64,000 nucleotides of DNA. Source: an uncultured Phaeodactylibacter sp. (GTDB taxonomy: Bacteria > Bacteroidota > Bacteroidia > Chitinophagales > Saprospiraceae). Both the position numbers and the translations under genes were made by a program. Location: NCBI GenBank assembly GCA_913057245.1, contig CAJXNH010000001.1, forward strand, positions 62,001-126,000. The letters run 5' to 3'. The notes beneath the pieces were generated by a model. The model saw nothing but the letters and a program-made list of their open reading frames with translations. It did no database searches and had not been told where the DNA came from. Below, one piece after another: positions 41,228 to 50,660 of this stretch; position 1 is the first letter of the stretch; the number at the start of each line of letters is the position of its first letter.

Positions 41228-44200
41228 ATGAACCTTCTAAAAGAACTACTGCTTTTCGCAGTGCTTTTGCTGCCGGTACTATCCCCTGAGCTTCGGGCTC
41301 AATCCACCTCAGACTTTGCTCCTGTACTTTACGATGGCCTGGAATGGCGTAATATCGGTCCGTTCCGGGGCGGGCGGAGCTGCGCCGTGACGGGAGTGCC
41401 CGGGCAGCCCAATCTGTTTTACTTCGGAAGCACCGGCGGCGGTGTATGGAAGACCAAAGACGGTGGACAGACCTGGGAGAATATTTCCGATGGCTACTTT
41501 GGCGGCTCCGTTGGTGCAGTAGCGGTCAGTACTTATGACCCTAACGTGATCTACGTGGGCGGAGGAGAAAAAACCGTGCGCGGCAACGTTTCCTTCGGCT
41601 CCGGGATTTGGAAAAGTGTGGACGGCGGCAAAACCTGGGAACAAAAAGGGCTTAAAAAATCCCGCCACATCGGGCGCATCCGTATTCATCCCCGCAATCC
41701 GGATATTGCCTATGCGGCAGTGATGGGCGACCTGTTCAAAAGCTCAGAGGAGCGGGGCGTATATCGCACCACTGATGGCGGGGAGACCTGGGAGCGTATC
41801 CTTTTTGCGAATGCAGATGCCGGGGCGGTAGATCTTTTGCTTGACCCCACTAACCCGCGGGTGGTTTATGCGTCCACCTGGCTCATCCGGCGGACGCCCT
41901 ACAGCCTGGAAAGCGGTGGCGAAGGTTCTGCTCTCTGGAAAAGTACAGACAGTGGTATGACCTGGGAGAACCTTTCCGAAAAGGAAGGCTTCCCGGAAGG
42001 CCCATTGGGCATCATTGGCATTGCGGTGTCACCAGTAAATGCAGAGCGCGTATGGGCATTAGTGGAAGCTAAAGAGGGCGGTGTACTGCGCTCGGAAGAT
42101 GGAGGAGAATCCTGGTCGCGCATCAACGACAGCCGGTCGCTGCGACAGCGGGCCTGGTATTATACCCGCATCTACGCTGACCCAAAAGACGAAGATGTAG
42201 TGTATGTGATGAACGTCCGCTACCATAAATCCAAAGATGGCGGGCGTACCTTTAAAGCCTACGCTGCACCTCATGGCGACCACCATGACCTCTGGATTGC
42301 TCCCGAAGACCCTGACCGCATGATTATTGGCGATGATGGCGGTGCGCAGGTGACTTTTGACGGGGGCGAAAACTGGACAACATACCACAATCAACCTACC
42401 GCACAGTTTTACCGGGTCACTACGGATAATGATTTTCCTTACCGTATCTATGCGGCACAGCAAGACAATTCGACCATTCGGATTCGCCACCGTACAGATG
42501 GCAGCAGCATAGGGGAGTCGGACTGGGAATCTACGGCCGGAGGAGAAAGTGCACACATCGCGGTTGACCCTACCGATAACGAAATCGTGTTTGGCGGCAG
42601 CTACGGCGGCTACCTGACCATGAAGAACCACCGCACCGGTGAGCGCCGTGCGGTCAACGTTTGGCCGGATAATCCGATGGGCTATGGTGCAGAAGGTATG
42701 AAATACCGGTTTCAATGGAACTTCCCATTATTTTTCTCGCCTCATAATCCGGATAAACTATATGCAGCTTCCAACCACCTTCATGTCAGCACCAATGGCG
42801 GGCAAAGCTGGGCGGTCATCAGCCCTGATCTGACCCGTAACGACTCCACTAAACTGGGGCCATCCGGCGGGCCCATCACCAAGGATAATACAGGCGTGGA
42901 ATACTATTGCACTATTTTTGCCGCCACCGAATCGCCCTACGAGCGGGGGCTGATCTGGACGGGCTCAGACGATGGGCTGGTGCACGTGTCACGTGATGGC
43001 GGGGAAAACTGGGACAACATCACTCCAAAGGATTTCCCGGAATGGCTCATGGTCAACAGCATTGAACCAGACCCCTTCAACCCCGGAGCTGCTTTCATTG
43101 CCGGCACCCGATACAAGCTGGGCGATTATCAGCCTTACCTGTACCACGTCACGGACTATGGTGCCAACTGGCGGCTCATGGTAGACGGCATCGCCGATGA
43201 GCACTTTACCCGGGTCGTCCGGGCAGATCCGGACCGGGAGGGGCTGCTCTATGCCGGGACGGAAAGCGGCATGTACCTGTCTTTTGATAATGGGGCAACC
43301 TGGGCGCCCTTTCAGCTCAACCTGCCTGTTGTGCCCATTACAGACCTCACTGTAAAGGAGCAAAATTTAATTGCTGCCACACAGGGCCGCAGCCTTTGGA
43401 TGATCGATGACCTTACGCCCCTGCACCAACTTACGCCAGGCATGGATACGGCATCGGCTCATCTTTTCCAGCCTATTGAAAGTTTCCTGATGGATGGCGG
43501 GCAGCGCAAAAACCTTAAAACCGCCGGCACCAATCATCCCGGAGGCGTAACGGTGCATTTCTTTCTTCCGGAAACGGTTGTAGCTGATTCTCAAACGGTG
43601 GCCCTGGCTTTCTATGAGGAGTCGGGTAAGCACATCCGCACTTTCTCTACGGATGCCAAAGAAAAAGAGGACAAATTGGAGGTGGAAGCCGGTGCCAACG
43701 CATTTAACTGGGACTTGCGCTACCCCAAAGCTAAAGAAGTGGAAGGTATGATTCTGTGGTGGGCAGGGCTAAGCGGCCCGGAAGCCGTGCCCGGTTATTA
43801 CACCGTCAGGCTGATGACGCCTCAGGATACGCTTGAGCAGCCCTGGCAATTGAAAAAAGACCCCCGTATTTCTTCCACCATCAGTGACCTGCAGGCCCGC
43901 TTTGATTTTATGCAATCGGTCAATGAAAAAGTCTCTGAGGCACATCAGGCGATCACGGACATCCGGGAAGTGCGCAAGCAAATGCAACCGTTTATGCAGC
44001 GTTGGAAAGGGCAGGAGGATTATAAGGATTTGCTTATGGAAGCAAAAGCAATAGATTCTGTAATGACAGCGGTGGAGACGGCATTGTATCAGACTAAAAA
44101 CCGGAGCCGTCAGGACCCGCTCAACTTTCCCATCAAGCTGACCAACAAGCTGGCCCATATCAATGCCTTGGTCGGTTCGGGGGATTTTCCACCCACTGAT

Positions 44201-44350
44201 CAGGACCGGGAAGTGAAGGAAACCCTGACCCGGCAGATCAATGAACAGCTGGACCGATTTTACGCCTTGAAAAAAGAAGCCATTCCTGCTTTCAATAAGG
44301 CGGTAAAGGCCCGGGCTGTGGATGTTATCCTCCTGAAGGAAAGCAATTAA
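41228..44350 (+). CDS. Sortilin/VPS10-like BNR-repeat exported protein
   Basis: The ATG at 41228 (MNLLKELLLFAVLLL) is preferred over a TTG two codons earlier. The 1040-residue protein has a signal peptide (cut near LRAQ) and a beta-propeller of Asp-box/BNR repeats: VWKTKDGGQTWENI, IWKSVDGGKTWEQK, VYRTTDGGETWERI, LWKSTDSGMTWENL, VLRSEDGGESWSRI and more. These form the sortilin N-terminal propeller fold. The C-terminal about 300 residues add a beta segment and helical stretches (KVSEAHQAITDIREVRKQM). Such proteins are called VPS10/sortilin-like or glycosyl-hydrolase-like, but no catalytic acid is evident. It is probably periplasmic or surface-bound and lies in an operon with alkaline phosphatase. 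Confidence 0.88.
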   Translation: MNLLKELLLFAVLLLPVLSPELRAQSTSDFAPVLYDGLEWRNIGPFRGGRSCAVTGVPGQPNLFYFGSTGGGVWKTKDGGQTWENISDGYFGGSVGAVAVSTYDPNVIYVGGGEKTVRGNVSFGSGIWKSVDGGKTWEQKGLKKSRHIGRIRIHPRNPDIAYAAVMGDLFKSSEERGVYRTTDGGETWERILFANADAGAVDLLLDPTNPRVVYASTWLIRRTPYSLESGGEGSALWKSTDSGMTWENLSEKEGFPEGPLGIIGIAVSPVNAERVWALVEAKEGGVLRSEDGGESWSRINDSRSLRQRAWYYTRIYADPKDEDVVYVMNVRYHKSKDGGRTFKAYAAPHGDHHDLWIAPEDPDRMIIGDDGGAQVTFDGGENWTTYHNQPTAQFYRVTTDNDFPYRIYAAQQDNSTIRIRHRTDGSSIGESDWESTAGGESAHIAVDPTDNEIVFGGSYGGYLTMKNHRTGERRAVNVWPDNPMGYGAEGMKYRFQWNFPLFFSPHNPDKLYAASNHLHVSTNGGQSWAVISPDLTRNDSTKLGPSGGPITKDNTGVEYYCTIFAATESPYERGLIWTGSDDGLVHVSRDGGENWDNITPKDFPEWLMVNSIEPDPFNPGAAFIAGTRYKLGDYQPYLYHVTDYGANWRLMVDGIADEHFTRVVRADPDREGLLYAGTESGMYLSFDNGATWAPFQLNLPVVPITDLTVKEQNLIAATQGRSLWMIDDLTPLHQLTPGMDTASAHLFQPIESFLMDGGQRKNLKTAGTNHPGGVTVHFFLPETVVADSQTVALAFYEESGKHIRTFSTDAKEKEDKLEVEAGANAFNWDLRYPKAKEVEGMILWWAGLSGPEAVPGYYTVRLMTPQDTLEQPWQLKKDPRISSTISDLQARFDFMQSVNEKVSEAHQAITDIREVRKQMQPFMQRWKGQEDYKDLLMEAKAIDSVMTAVETALYQTKNRSRQDPLNFPIKLTNKLAHINALVGSGDFPPTDQDREVKETLTRQINEQLDRFYALKKEAIPAFNKAVKARAVDVILLKESN

Positions 44351-44495
44351 GGTGCCTTGTTTAGCCCTTTTGTTTGGGGATATGATGTATTACCAAAATA
44401 AAAAGGTGTGAAATCCTGAATTTTGAGTTGGTTTGTTTGGGTAGAATTTGTACATTTCTAAGGCAAATTCGATTCTTTCACAAAATGACAGAGCC

Positions 44496-44750
44496 ATGCA
44501 TATAACTTATGATGAGCTGAGGGAGATCAAGCACCGTCTCCCAACCGGAAGCGTAAAAAGGATTGCTGACGAATTAGGGCTTCAGGAACAAACGGTCCGG
44601 AACTATTTTGGTGCGAAGAAATTTGAGAATGGGGACATCGTTGATGCCCACATTCAGCCCGGGCCGAATGGCGGGATTGTCAACCTGGAAAGCACGGCCA
44701 TCCTTGATGCCGCGCGGCGTATTCTTGGAGAGGAAGAAGTGTTGAGTTAG
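44496..44750 (+). CDS. Small DNA-binding protein, conserved in Bacteroidota
   Basis: The ATG at 44496 (MHITYDELREIKHRLPTGS) is chosen over an upstream start at 44448, because the family begins with this block. The 84-residue protein contains a helix-turn-helix-like segment, GSVKRIADELGLQEQTVRNYFGAKKF, followed by a conserved tail HIQPGPNGGIVNLESTAILDAARRIL. It is probably cytosolic and nucleoid-associated or a small regulator; the target is unknown. It lies alone between the sortilin-like gene and the convergent flavin reductase gene, sharing the hairpin at 44786-44819 with the latter. Confidence 0.75.
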   Translation: MHITYDELREIKHRLPTGSVKRIADELGLQEQTVRNYFGAKKFENGDIVDAHIQPGPNGGIVNLESTAILDAARRILGEEEVLS

Positions 44751-44785
44751 ATAGAACTGAAGATTATAGCATTGCAAAACAACAA

Positions 44786-44819
44786 AAGCGCCTCTATCCG
44801 CAACAGGGTAGGGGCGCTT
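44786..44819 (-). terminator. Shared bidirectional terminator hairpin
   Basis: A 14-bp stem with two G-U pairs (44786-44799 with 44806-44819) closes a 6-nt loop. Reading the minus strand, the hairpin is followed by CTTTTGTTGTTTTG, so it terminates the flavin reductase gene. On the plus strand it lies 35 nt after the small DNA-binding protein gene, with a weaker T tract. Confidence 0.75.
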
Positions 44820-44850
44820 CTGATTATACGAGTTCAAGATGATCAGCTTT

Positions 44851-45378
44851 TCAGGCGGGAAAGCCACCATAGTGCTTGCCGGTTTCCCATTCGTGGAGCG
44901 GCAGGTGTTCAGGTTGGCGCAGATCGCTGTTCACGACCTTTCCAATGAAGAGGACATGGTCGCCATCGGTTTTTACCTGTTCGGCGAGTTCGCATTCAAG
45001 GTAGCCGATGCCACGATCGAGTATGGGCGCTTCCGTTGCTGTCCCGTTTAGAAAGTCATAGCCGTTGATGGTCTGATCCTTTCGGATGACACTGTCTTTG
45101 GCAAAGTTATTTACGAGTGCTTTATCTTCTTTACCCAGGATGTTGAGCGCGAAAGAACCAGCTTTAGGTATGGTTTCATTCAGATCGGAATCCTTAGCTA
45201 CAGCGATGGTAACCATTGGAGGCTCAAAGCTGCTCTGCATAGCCCAACTGATTGTCCCTGCGGCGATATATTCGCGGTCGCGGGTAGACAATTCCTGCCG
45301 GTCCGCCCGGGTCGTGACAATGTGAAAGCCGTAAGTGATTTTCTCCAGCACATCTTCTTTTGCGCGTATGGTATCCAT
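44851..45378 (-). CDS. Flavin reductase-like domain protein
   Basis: This 175-residue cytosolic protein has the split-barrel FMN-binding fold: YGFHIVTTRA, AAGTISWAMQSSFEPPMVTIAVAKDS (the FMN phosphate segment), FALNILG and GIGYLECELAEQVKTDGDHVLFIGKVV. It probably supplies reduced flavin to a monooxygenase or acts as a small flavoprotein. No partner monooxygenase gene is adjacent. It is divergent from icd with a 215-nt shared upstream region and ends at a strong terminator. Confidence 0.88.
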   Translation of the reverse strand: MDTIRAKEDVLEKITYGFHIVTTRADRQELSTRDREYIAAGTISWAMQSSFEPPMVTIAVAKDSDLNETIPKAGSFALNILGKEDKALVNNFAKDSVIRKDQTINGYDFLNGTATEAPILDRGIGYLECELAEQVKTDGDHVLFIGKVVNSDLRQPEHLPLHEWETGKHYGGFPA

Positions 45379-45524
45379 AAATTTTTCATTTTAATTACAT
45401 CTTTGTAACGGGAACAACCAAATCTGTGTTCGATTTGGCCGGCTGGCCTCGGTCAGCCCCTGAAATTCCAAGCTTTTACTCGTTTCTGCCTCTAAGAACT
45501 ACCTGTTTTTTTACATTTAATTTT

Positions 45525-45532
45525 TACCTTTG
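45525..45532 (+). promoter_or_regulatory. Candidate -7 box of the icd promoter
   Basis: TACCTTTG matches TAnnTTTG and would give a leader of about 55 nt before the icd ATG at 45594. The upstream T-rich tract (45505-45524) lacks a clear TTG. Confidence 0.4.
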
Positions 45533-45593
45533 GATCGCTTAAAAAAGCCCGATTAAATATAGTCACCAAATACTTAAAAACTGAACAATAAAT

Positions 45594-46859
45594 ATGAGCG
45601 GATCTAAAATCACCATTGAAAACGGAAAACTGAATGTACCTAACGATCCCATCCTGCCTTTCATTGAAGGCGATGGAATCGGTCCTGATATCTGGGCGGC
45701 TTCTGAGCGCGTATTGGATGCAGCGGTTGAGAAAGCCTACGGAGGAGAGCGCAAAATCCATTGGAAAGAAGTGCTGGCTGGTCAGAAAGCATTTGACCAA
45801 ACCGGCGAATGGCTGCCTCAGGATACTCTGGACGCTATCAAAGAATACCTCGTGGCCATCAAAGGGCCGCTGACGACTCCGGTAGGTGGCGGTATCCGCT
45901 CGCTGAACGTGGCCCTGCGCCAAAAGCTGGACTTGTTCGCTTGTGTGCGCCCGGTACGTTGGTTCACGGGGGTGCCCTCTCCGGTTAAGAATCCAGGCGC
46001 GATAGACATGGTCATCTTCCGGGAAAATACGGAGGATATCTACGCTGGTATTGAATACCTCAATGGTACGCCGGAAGCCGAGAAAGTGAAGAAATTCCTC
46101 ATGGAAGAGATGGGCGTGACGCAGATTCGCTTCCCGGATTCCGTTTCACTGGGCGTTAAGCCGGTTTCGGTAGAAGGTACAGAGCGCCTGGTCCGTGCCG
46201 CGATTGACTACGCACTGGATCAGAAGCTGCCTTCCGTAACCCTCGTGCACAAAGGCAACATCATGAAGTTTACCGAAGGTAAATTCAAGGACTGGGGCTA
46301 CGAAATGGCCGAGCGGGAGTACGGCGACAAGGTCTTCACCTGGGCTCAGTACGACCGTATCGTTGCGGAGCAGGGCAAAGAAGCAGCCAACAAGGCTCAA
46401 AAAGAAGCCCTCGACAATGGTGCATTGCTCATCAAGGACTCCATTGCGGATGCCTTCCTGCAGCAAATCCTGACCCGCCCGGCGGAATATTCAGTCATTG
46501 CGACGCTCAACCTTAACGGCGACTACGTTTCTGATGCCCTTGCCGCGCAGGTAGGCGGTATCGGCATTGCGCCAGGTGCGAATATCAATTACACCACGGG
46601 CCGTGCGATCTTCGAAGCGACCCACGGTACCGCGCCAAAGTACGCTGGCCTGGACAAAGTCAACCCCAGCTCCGTCATCCTTTCCGGCGAAATGATGCTG
46701 CGTTACATGGGCTGGAACGAAGCGGCGGACCTCGTTGTAAAAGGCGTGGAAGGTGCGATCTCCGGCAAGCGTGTGACTTATGACTTTGAGCGTTTGATGG
46801 AAGGGGCGACCCTGCTGAAGTGCTCTGAGTTTGGTACGGAGATTATTGAGAATATGTAA
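45594..46859 (+). CDS. icd: NADP-dependent isocitrate dehydrogenase
   Basis: This TCA-cycle enzyme oxidises isocitrate to 2-oxoglutarate with release of CO2. It has 421 residues, close to E. coli Icd (416). The substrate loop [13 protein letters not shown] keeps the phosphorylatable Ser (Ser103 here). The metal and substrate residues lie in [12 protein letters not shown] and [23 protein letters not shown] carries the Lys-Tyr pair that specifies NADP over NAD. A terminator follows at 46901. No icd kinase (aceK) gene is in view. Confidence 0.96.
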   Translation: MSGSKITIENGKLNVPNDPILPFIEGDGIGPDIWAASERVLDAAVEKAYGGERKIHWKEVLAGQKAFDQTGEWLPQDTLDAIKEYLVAIKGPLTTPVGGGIRSLNVALRQKLDLFACVRPVRWFTGVPSPVKNPGAIDMVIFRENTEDIYAGIEYLNGTPEAEKVKKFLMEEMGVTQIRFPDSVSLGVKPVSVEGTERLVRAAIDYALDQKLPSVTLVHKGNIMKFTEGKFKDWGYEMAEREYGDKVFTWAQYDRIVAEQGKEAANKAQKEALDNGALLIKDSIADAFLQQILTRPAEYSVIATLNLNGDYVSDALAAQVGGIGIAPGANINYTTGRAIFEATHGTAPKYAGLDKVNPSSVILSGEMMLRYMGWNEAADLVVKGVEGAISGKRVTYDFERLMEGATLLKCSEFGTEIIENM

Positions 46860-46900
46860 TTTGAAAGCCTGCGCCTGATGCAGGTGGCTAAAAATTAGAT

Positions 46901-46943
46901 AACGGTGGTGCTTTTCGGAAGAAAGGTGCTGCCGTTTTTTTTT
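46901..46943 (+). terminator. Terminator of icd
   Basis: A stem with outer AACGG/CCGTT and a weaker G-U rich inner part (46901-46911 with 46924-46934) is followed by nine T residues at 46935-46943, 42 nt past the icd stop. Confidence 0.7.
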
Positions 46944-47126
46944 GGGTGCGCTCAGGCGACACTGCCGGCGATGGCTACCCGAAGCAGAACCGCCGCCTGG
47001 GCCTGGGTAAATCTGTGTCTTCCCTTATGCTGAGGTATCATTCCTGACTTCGAATCAGTTGGGGGCTCAACATAGCAGACGGTCCCGGCGTTCCTTTCAG
47101 ATTGCGGTTCAAGGTTGGTCAGAACT

Positions 47127-47168
47127 AAAAAAGCGCCACCCCGGAATTGCTCCGGAGCAGCGCTTTTT
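47127..47168 (-). terminator. Terminator of the T9SS gene at 47.2-49.1 kb
   Basis: The plus-strand reading is AAAAAAGCGC at 47127-47136 and GCGCTTTTT ending at 47168, with an inner CCGGAATTGCTCCGG stem-loop. On the minus strand the second arm ends in a T6 run, 27 nt after the stop of the T9SS gene. Confidence 0.8.
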
Positions 47169-47194
47169 AATTCCTGTTTTTCAGAACAACGGGC

Positions 47195-49057
47195 TTAGCG
47201 CACCACGTTGAACTTCATCGTCTTCGTACCCTGCTCCGTGCTCAGGCGTACCAGGTAAGTCCCTGCTGCCAGTTTGCTGGTAGGGATTTGTACCGTTTCG
47301 TTGGTCAGGCCATCTTCGTATTCAAAGAGATTGATCACGCGGCCATCGAGATCCGCAACGACCAGCATAGCCGGTGAGTTGCCATCCAGATCGAAACGTA
47401 CATTCAGCTGATCATTTACAGCGACCGGGTTCGGGAAGATGTTCATTGAAGCTTCCGGCAGTTCGATGTCATCGTTGGTGGAGGCTAATGCGATGCGCAT
47501 ACGGGTTACGGAAGTCGTTTCCGGGCCAAAGCCACCGAGGAACCACTCTGAAGTACGAACTACTGTTGAAATCTGGAAATACTCGAAGTCATCGTTAGTG
47601 CCAGAGAAAACATCAGTAGACTGATCTGCCCACTCTGTTACAATGAAGTAACGGCCACCTGGCTCCAGCGGGATAGGGTTCCCGTCGAGGTCCGTCAAAG
47701 GAACAGAAATGAGCTCCCCTTCCTCATCGTCAGTAAACGTGTGGAAGCCGAAGCCGATTTCCTCGAGGTCCTCAGTATCAATGCTGGTATCGAAATCATT
47801 GAAGTCAGGAGCTACACCATCACGTACCTTATAGAAGAAAATGGTCGTGTTCTCGCCGCCCATCGGGCCGTCTGCTGCGTTTTTAAAGCCACCGAAGGAG
47901 ACATCACTGGTGACAAACTGCTCTGTACTGATGGAGCTCATCTGGTAAAAGTTACCCATTTGGTAGTCGGCCTGATTACCGGGACGGGTGCCGCTTTCCA
48001 GAGCAGGCTCTTTAGCAAAGAGATCTGAAGAAACGCGGAAGTTATCCTGCTTGCTGTTGTTGAGTGGGTTGAAGTCTTCGTTGTCGAGCGAATAGACATC
48101 ATAGCGCACGACATACTCTCCCAGAGACAGCCCTTCCGGGACATAAGTGTTTGTCAGCTGAACTGTTGAATCCCGGTAGAAAGGAGGAAATTCTGCAATA
48201 ACAAGACTGTCTGCCCAGAGCAGTTCTGTGTCGGTATCGGTTACCCGCTCCAGTATACTAGCTTTCACTACTACATTAGTCGCTACAGCTTTGCCAAAAT
48301 TGGTGATATCCACCTCGAAGCCGAAGGTATCCGTTGCAATTTGGGACTGCGGCGTTGAAAAGCTGGCAGGAGAGTAGAAAAAGTCGCCCATCTCCAGTTC
48401 CTGGTCCATTGGAGTGATGACCTGAATATCATCAATCAGCCAGTAGTAATAACGACCGTTCCAGGTGAAACGGATTTGCACATGCGGCTGTCCGCCTGCC
48501 ACCTCGCTGATGTCAACCAGTTCCAGATCTGTAGGGCCTGTGCTGCCATTACTCGTAGCCTCAGGGTTAATGGGGAAGTCGACCCAGGTGTTACCGGTAT
48601 CCACAGATACTTCCAGGATAGTGGACACTGCATTTGCGTTAGCCCGTGCCGATTGGTGGAAGGCAAGGTAAAGCGTGTCAAACCCTTCGCAGCTAAATGC
48701 CGGAGAAGTAATACTGCCAGAGTGCGTACCAGGGAATGGCCCCTGACCCACACCAACGCCGCCACCATCGTACACGTCAGAATTGTACATGGCTACACCA
48801 TTGGATACGGTAGGGGACTGAATGGTGCCTCCTGCGCCCCAAAATAAAGCCTCGAGTTCTTCGCCATCAACCATTGCAGCTGCTGCTGTGCCGTCAGCAG
48901 ACCATTGCCAGACCGCACCTTCAGGGTTGCCCGGGCTGATGGTCCAGGTATCGGGAATGCCGCCATCAAAATCTTCCTGGAATAGGGTGTCAGTCTGTGC
49001 TGTGCCACTAATAGCTAGTAGGCATAGCGCCAGCAAAGGGAGTAGTGATTTTTTCAT
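47195..49057 (-). CDS. Secreted protein with T9SS type A sorting domain
   Basis: This 620-residue protein has a signal peptide (cut near GTAQ, residue 21). A jelly-roll/MAM-like beta domain follows (FQEDFDGGIPDTWTISPGNP, GSITSPAFSCEGFDTLYLAF, YYYWLIDDIQVI), then Ig/CARDB-like beta segments (FGFEVDITNFGKAVATNVVV). The C-terminal type A sorting domain is at about 545-620 (SMNIFPNPVAVNDQLNVRFD, LVVADLDGRVINLFEYE, KLAAGTYLVRLSTEQGTKTMKFNVVR). It is exported by T9SS and anchored or released. No enzyme motif is visible. It is a single gene with a strong terminator. Confidence 0.88.
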   Translation of the reverse strand: MKKSLLPLLALCLLAISGTAQTDTLFQEDFDGGIPDTWTISPGNPEGAVWQWSADGTAAAAMVDGEELEALFWGAGGTIQSPTVSNGVAMYNSDVYDGGGVGVGQGPFPGTHSGSITSPAFSCEGFDTLYLAFHQSARANANAVSTILEVSVDTGNTWVDFPINPEATSNGSTGPTDLELVDISEVAGGQPHVQIRFTWNGRYYYWLIDDIQVITPMDQELEMGDFFYSPASFSTPQSQIATDTFGFEVDITNFGKAVATNVVVKASILERVTDTDTELLWADSLVIAEFPPFYRDSTVQLTNTYVPEGLSLGEYVVRYDVYSLDNEDFNPLNNSKQDNFRVSSDLFAKEPALESGTRPGNQADYQMGNFYQMSSISTEQFVTSDVSFGGFKNAADGPMGGENTTIFFYKVRDGVAPDFNDFDTSIDTEDLEEIGFGFHTFTDDEEGELISVPLTDLDGNPIPLEPGGRYFIVTEWADQSTDVFSGTNDDFEYFQISTVVRTSEWFLGGFGPETTSVTRMRIALASTNDDIELPEASMNIFPNPVAVNDQLNVRFDLDGNSPAMLVVADLDGRVINLFEYEDGLTNETVQIPTSKLAAGTYLVRLSTEQGTKTMKFNVVR

Positions 49058-49320
49058 AAATAGTTGATCGATTAATATTGAATTGAAATGATTCGTTCTT
49101 ACGCTTGGTGGTGGGGTTAAAGAGGTTTTAGGCCTCTCGGCGCTGCAACCGAGCGCAGCCAGTTATATATAAAAGACGATACCAGCAGGCATAAAGTTGC
49201 CAAACTGCTCCGGAAGATAGAGGATTGTCATCCGGAAGCACTTTTTTGTTTTTTTGGCTGGAAAATTAGGATAATTAGCCGCGGGGTCAGATGTAATCTG
49301 TCTTGTCCGGGGCAAAATGG

Positions 49321-49671
49321 CTAGGCAGAAAAGGAAGTGCCGCAGCCGCAGGTGTCCGTAGCATTGGGGTTGTTAAAGGAAAAGCCTCTATTATTTAGCC
49401 CTTCTTCCCAGTCAATTTCCATGCCGAGCAGGTAAATCCCATGCGCTTTTTCCATAAGGACTTTAATGCCGGCCACTTCGTATACCTGATCATTCTCTTT
49501 GGGAAGGTCAAAGCCTAGTTTGTAGGAAAAGCCGGAACAGCCTCCGCCTTTTACGCCTACGCGCAGCCCATGATCATCAGAAATGTTCTGATCTTTTTTG
49601 ATTTGATTCAGCGCTTTGATCGCGCCTTCGGTCAGTGCAATGGGAGCCTGTTCTACTTTAACATCGCTCAT
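49321..49671 (-). CDS. HesB/IscA-family iron-sulfur assembly protein
   Basis: This 116-residue cytosolic A-type carrier for Fe-S cluster assembly has its three ligand cysteines present: Cys45 in GGGCSGFSY, and Cys108 and Cys110 in the C-terminal TCGCGTSF. The length is standard (about 107-120). IscA, SufA and ErpA cannot be told apart from this alone. No other isc or suf gene is in the window. Its upstream region contains two inverted repeats (49698-49771) that might shape its leader. Confidence 0.92.
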   Translation of the reverse strand: MSDVKVEQAPIALTEGAIKALNQIKKDQNISDDHGLRVGVKGGGCSGFSYKLGFDLPKENDQVYEVAGIKVLMEKAHGIYLLGMEIDWEEGLNNRGFSFNNPNATDTCGCGTSFSA

Positions 49672-49971
49672 GTCCGGATCAGCTGTTTTAAATTTATGGT
49701 AATTTGCGTAGCAAATCTAAGTGCTACGCGATAATTTACCAAACCTAACAACCCGGTGCCGGGTTTGGTTTGAAATCATGTTGAACAGAAATTTTTCCTT
49801 TGTTGGGCCGGGTGGTAGCGTTCCGGGGCATGGTTTCTTTGCAACCGGCGGAATTCCTGTGCGTTTTTTCGGATAAGGTCCTTAGTTTTGCAGCCCGGTC
49901 AACTAACCTGCCATCAATGTAGGGGCAGATCGTGGTTTTCCTGGATACACAATACAATACAAAACGAACCT
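49672..49971. other. Upstream region of the IscA gene with two hairpins
   Basis: The 300 nt between the IscA-family gene and the divergent membrane-anchored gene contain an imperfect inverted repeat at 49698-49740 and a GC-rich palindromic hairpin at 49741-49771. The rest shows no gene. A 70-codon minus frame at 49745-49957 has no family resemblance and is not called. Confidence 0.5.
49698..49771. repeat. Two adjacent inverted repeats upstream of the IscA-family gene
   Basis: The first hairpin pairs GCGTAGCA (49706-49713) with TGCTACGC (49722-49729), and its outer arms GGTAA (49698-49702) and TTACC (49736-49740) also match. The second pairs AAACC (49741-49745) with GGTTT (49767-49771) around the inner AACCCGG (49750-49756) and CCGGGTT (49759-49765). 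Both would lie in the transcript leader of the IscA gene if its promoter is further upstream. Confidence 0.5.
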
Positions 49972-50493
49972 ATGGAAATTCTTTTGGAGATCATCAAACT
50001 TACTATACCCGGATTGCTAACCTTTCTTGCAGCCTACTTTGTGCTGAAAACCTATATGGAAAACCAGCAAAAGCTGCAGCACCTCAAAATGCAGCAGGAA
50101 CAACAGAAGTCCTCTCTTCCGCTCCGCCTGCAGGCCTATGAGCGCTTGTCCCTGTTTTGTGAGCGTATCTCCCTGCCCAACTTACTACTGCGGGTTCGCA
50201 AGCCTGGCATGTCAAATGGTGAACTTCGGGTATCGTTGCTCTTGGCCGTACAGCAGGAGTATGAGCACAACATCACACAGCAGGTCTACGTCTCCTCCCA
50301 ACTCTGGGAAATCATCAAGCTGGCCCGGGATGAGTCCGTCAATGCGATCTCCATTATCGCAGAGAAAACGGATACTAAGTCCGATGGGAAGGAACTGGCT
50401 GGCATGTTGTTCAATTACGTCAATCAACAGGAGGTCATGGCTGTGGAAAAAGCCCTGCTCGCCATTAAAAAAGAAGCGGCAACTCGTTTGTAG
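49972..50493 (+). CDS. Membrane-anchored coiled-coil protein, conserved in Bacteroidota
   Basis: The ATG at 49972 (MEILLEIIKLTIPG) is chosen; the longer frame from 49888 adds an unrelated Cys/Trp-rich leader. The 173-residue protein starts with one hydrophobic helix (LLEIIKLTIPGLLTFLAAYFVL). A Gln/Lys-rich coiled coil (MENQQKLQHLKMQQEQQKSS) and a helical body with conserved-looking PLRLQAYERLSLFCERISLPNLLLRVRKPGMS follow. This resembles a Bacteroidota family of unknown function of about 170 residues. The soluble part should face the cytosol. No neighbour suggests a role. Confidence 0.7.
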   Translation: MEILLEIIKLTIPGLLTFLAAYFVLKTYMENQQKLQHLKMQQEQQKSSLPLRLQAYERLSLFCERISLPNLLLRVRKPGMSNGELRVSLLLAVQQEYEHNITQQVYVSSQLWEIIKLARDESVNAISIIAEKTDTKSDGKELAGMLFNYVNQQEVMAVEKALLAIKKEAATRL

Positions 50494-50551
50494 GGCCAGT
50501 TTTGTTTAAGTTATAACCCATTGGTATTCAACAAAACAGGGAAAATATCAA

Positions 50552-50640
50552 AATGCAGGGAATGGATTTTTATTTCTGAAGAATTGATCATATATTTAGA
50601 ATAGACTGGAAAATAGATCATCCTTTTGCTTCCCTGCATT
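50552..50640. repeat. 11-bp inverted repeat flanking a 67-nt AT-rich spacer
   Basis: AATGCAGGGAA (50552-50562) and TTCCCTGCATT (50630-50640) are perfect inverses. The spacer contains two GATCAT words (50586-50591 and 50616-50621). The element sits upstream of the small frames at 50661 and 50748. It could be a long hairpin in a leader RNA or a divided operator. Confidence 0.4.
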
Positions 50641-50660
50641 AGCTATAAACAAACAAAACA

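Larger units (their letters stand above)
46860..47194. other. Intergenic region between icd and a convergent T9SS gene
   Basis: The region holds the icd terminator (46901-46943) and the T9SS gene terminator (47127-47168). The about 180 nt between them contain no open frame with family resemblance and no tRNA. It looks like ordinary 3' spacer. Confidence 0.6.

Noticed and set aside
49745-49957. 70-codon minus-strand frame between the IscA gene and its neighbour
   Set aside because: Overlaps the hairpins and the leader of the plus-strand gene; no motif or homologue recognised.
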